A DNA stretch of 7,328 nucleotides from an uncultured Erysipelotrichaceae bacterium (GTDB taxonomy: Bacteria > Bacillota_I > Bacilli_A > Erysipelotrichales > Erysipelotrichaceae), in the NCBI GenBank assembly GCA_937874965.1, contig CALNCD010000233.1, positions 1 to 7,328 of the forward strand. The letters run 5' to 3'. Under the pieces are notes generated by a model, which was not told where the DNA came from, did not search any database, and saw only the letters and a program-made list of their open reading frames with translations. Positions within the stretch are counted from its first letter, which is position 1; every line of letters begins with the position of its first letter. Below are positions 5,336 to 7,328 of the stretch, one piece after another. Made by a program: the position numbers and the translations under genes.

Positions 5336-7328
5336 ACTCAAACACCTCCTTGATCGGTAATGTAACAAAGAAATCTGAACCGTGTGGTTGATGATCACGG
5401 ACCCCGATCGTTCCGCCATGAATCTCAACAATGGATTTGCATAACGCTAATCCGATCCCCATTCCGCGACGAGAATCGCTGCTTGTCCCAGCTTCCGTAT
5501 AAAATAAATCAAAGACGTGATCCTTGGCCATATCAGAAAGCCCCGGCCCATTATCGATTACTTCGATCAGGACATCTGAACCCTGCTGGTGAATGGCAAT
5601 AAGAATAGTTGATCCCTCCGGTGTATACTTGATTGCGTTATTCATCAAATTGACAAACAGCTGTACCATCAACCGTGACTCTACCTCAACGATAAAGACT
5701 TTATCGTTGAAATCCGTAACCATCTGATGCTGACTGACCTCACGGCTGACATGTTTAAGTGCTTCGACAATGATTTCATCCAGTACTTCCGGCTGAAAAT
5801 TCAGATTCAGCTGCGGTTCATCCAGCCGAGTAATCGCCAGAAGATTTTCGACTAATCCCATCAGCCAACCCGAATCTTCATCTATCTGCTGATAAATGCG
5901 TAATTTTTCAGGATCGGAAAGCTTGGGAGCCTGGTCAATTAACATCATCGCATTTCCAGATATTGCGGTCAATGGGGTACGCAGATCATGGGAAATGGAA
6001 CGCAAAAGATTAGAACGTGTCTGTTCCTGCTGCATCTGCAAAGCAATATCATGATTCTTGCGTGCCGTCACTTCATTTTCCATCGCTATTTCACCTTCAG
6101 ATATGATGGCCATCAGTACATTTTTTTCAAGCACGTCCAAAGGTCGTTGACCGATCATTTCAATACCCACAACAGCATAGACAACAGCTTTCCCGCGAAC
6201 GGCAAGATACAGATAACGGGAAGCTGACAATGTGCTGGTTCCGTTCCCGGCACGTTTCCCGTTTTGATAAACCCATGTCGCCACGCCCATCTCAGTATCA
6301 TCAACACTCAGTGCTTCAAAGTTCATATCCTGGCTGATAACCAAAGGTTTCTCCAGAGTCTGGTTATTTGCAACAAACAGACAGACGGGACGATCCAGCA
6401 GTTTCTGGATCTGCCGCGTCATGCCTTTCAGGATTTCCGTTTCGCTCTTTGCTTGCTGCAGCTTTTGACTCGTCTCCAAAAGAATTTCAGTACGGTAGGT
6501 TTTCTTGATTGCCGCACTCCCTTGCTCCTTTAAGCGTTTGGTTAAAGTGCTGGTTGCCATTGCAGCAACAAACATAATCAATAAAGTTATAGGATAACCC
6601 CGCTGATGGACAGTAAAAGAATACTTCGGTTCTACAAAGAGAAAATTGAAAAGCAGCACACTGGATACCGCAGAGAATGCACTCATTAACCGACCCTTGG
6701 TAATCATCGCATTCAAAAGCACCCCGAAGATATAGACGGTAATAATGTTATCCAAGGTATAATGCAAGGATTCGAACAGCCAGCTGATGAGTGTGCAAAG
6801 AATCAGGATCAATAAGGTAATCGATGTATCCTGAAGATTGAACGGTTCAAAAGTCGCTTTCCGTCGTTTTGAAGGTTGATCTGCCTGATCAGGAATAATA
6901 TAGAGGTCGATATCCGGTCCTAATTGAATCAGCTGATCAACAATCGTTGTCTTCATCAGCCGCGAGCCTTTGTTCATTGAACGGCCGATCACGATTTTTG
7001 TGATCCCGCTTACTCTGGCATATTCATGAATACTGGTGGCTACATTATCACCATAGACAGTAATAACTTCTCCTCCCAGTTTCTCGACTAACGCAATATT
7101 TTCACGAAACTGATCAAGATCATCCTCGTCATCTTCATGAATCAGCTGTCCGTTCTCGACAATCATTCCTAACAGTTCTGCATGAAAGGCACGCGCCATC
7201 TGCGCAGCAGAACGGATCACTTTTTGATTGCTTTTTGATGCAGAGAGACACACTAAGACCGTATTGGCCCGATTGACATTTTCCTCTCCGCTCTCTTCAC
7301 TGTTTCTAATCGCCAATGTACTGACTGT
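5307..7328 (-). CDS. kdpD: Sensor histidine kinase KdpD, 5' end beyond the window
   Basis: KdpD is the membrane sensor kinase that phosphorylates KdpE in response to low K+ or osmotic stress. Counting residues from the TTG at 7316, the parts in view are a USP-like domain (about 17-143, with IVIGRS at 108-113), four membrane segments (about 165-257) and a GAF-like region (about 275-415). The kinase core follows, with H box SISHDLRTPLT (His443), N box NLMNNAIKY (Asn560), G1 DNGPGLS (588-594) and G2 GMGIGLAL (618-625). This matches roughly the last three quarters of E. coli KdpD (894 residues). The reading frame stays open through 7328 and no ribosome binding site precedes the TTG at 7316, so the gene very likely continues outside the window. 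The ATP-binding N-terminal KdpD domain would be there if it exists. The 3' end overlaps kdpE and contains its ribosome binding site. Confidence 0.96.
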   Translation of the reverse strand, partial: TVSTLAIRNSEESGEENVNRANTVLVCLSASKSNQKVIRSAAQMARAFHAELLGMIVENGQLIHEDDEDDLDQFRENIALVEKLGGEVITVYGDNVATSIHEYARVSGITKIVIGRSMNKGSRLMKTTIVDQLIQLGPDIDLYIIPDQADQPSKRRKATFEPFNLQDTSITLLILILCTLISWLFESLHYTLDNIITVYIFGVLLNAMITKGRLMSAFSAVSSVLLFNFLFVEPKYSFTVHQRGYPITLLIMFVAAMATSTLTKRLKEQGSAAIKKTYRTEILLETSQKLQQAKSETEILKGMTRQIQKLLDRPVCLFVANNQTLEKPLVISQDMNFEALSVDDTEMGVATWVYQNGKRAGNGTSTLSASRYLYLAVRGKAVVYAVVGIEMIGQRPLDVLEKNVLMAIISEGEIAMENEVTARKNHDIALQMQQEQTRSNLLRSISHDLRTPLTAISGNAMMLIDQAPKLSDPEKLRIYQQIDEDSGWLMGLVENLLAITRLDEPQLNLNFQPEVLDEIIVEALKHVSREVSQHQMVTDFNDKVFIVEVESRLMVQLFVNLMNNAIKYTPEGSTILIAIHQQGSDVLIEVIDNGPGLSDMAKDHVFDLFYTEAGTSSDSRRGMGIGLALCKSIVEIHGGTIGVRDHQPHGSDFFVTLPIKEVFEFEDHDNPGD
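5345..5350 (-). promoter_or_regulatory. kdpE ribosome binding site inside kdpD
   Basis: The minus strand reads AGGAGG (within CAAGGAGGTG) in the last codons of kdpD. It is 9 bases before a TTG at 5335, 3 bases before a TTG at 5341, and 18 bases before the ATG at 5326. Normal spacing therefore favours the TTG at 5335 as the kdpE start. Confidence 0.7.

Noticed and set aside
5336..5431. Longer kdpE starting at 5431
   Set aside because: It would overlap kdpD by more than 120 bases and put 30-odd unrelated residues before the receiver domain; the ribosome binding site lies downstream of it.
5384..6533. Plus-strand open frames opposite kdpD
   Set aside because: They are antisense shadows with low-complexity, His/Arg-rich translations and no family motif.
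7314..7316. TTG at 7316 as the true kdpD start
   Set aside because: The 12 bases before it contain no ribosome binding site and the frame remains open to the edge, so a window cut is the simpler explanation.

Overview
This window is one complete potassium-uptake locus of the Kdp type, read entirely from the minus strand. In transcription order it runs kdpD (5' end cut off by the window edge), kdpE, kdpF, kdpA, kdpB, kdpC. I see no mobile elements, tRNA/rRNA, CRISPR or phage genes. The strong AGGAGG-type ribosome binding sites, the moderate base composition (mid-40s % GC by eye) and the style of the proteins suggest a Bacillota (Firmicutes) bacterium. An Erysipelotrichia- or Clostridia-like source is plausible, but I cannot name a genus from the sequence.

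Layout from right to left. Positions 7328-5307 hold the sensor kinase KdpD from just before its universal-stress-protein (USP)-like domain to its end. Positions 5335-4640 hold the response regulator KdpE, overlapping the end of kdpD. The 92-base kdpE-kdpF gap (4548-4639) is dense with signals: a tandem 11-bp direct repeat overlapping the kdpE stop, a terminator-like hairpin, a possible -10 box and the kdpF ribosome binding site. Then come kdpF (4547-4470, 25 codons plus stop, easily missed), kdpA (4460-2766), kdpB (2756-705) and kdpC (694-71). A hairpin at 36-69 immediately after kdpC probably ends the operon.

How the genes work together. KdpF, KdpA, KdpB and KdpC form the KdpFABC complex, a high-affinity ATP-driven K+ importer. 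KdpA is the channel-like K+-selective subunit, KdpB the P-type ATPase, KdpC the single-pass accessory subunit and KdpF a small stabilising membrane peptide. KdpD and KdpE form the two-component system that, in known relatives, switches on the transporter genes when K+ is scarce. The regulatory pair here lies upstream of the transporter genes, unlike the E. coli order kdpFABC-DE. The gap between them looks able to stop most kdpDE transcripts and start a separate KdpE-controlled kdpFABC transcript.

The locus is conventional in content and I did not find a new biological system. The points worth a second look are in regulation and gene joints: the 11-bp repeat plus hairpin, stop codons fused to ribosome binding sites at three successive joints, the KdpE start codon, and a half-kept cyclic-di-AMP-type motif in KdpD.
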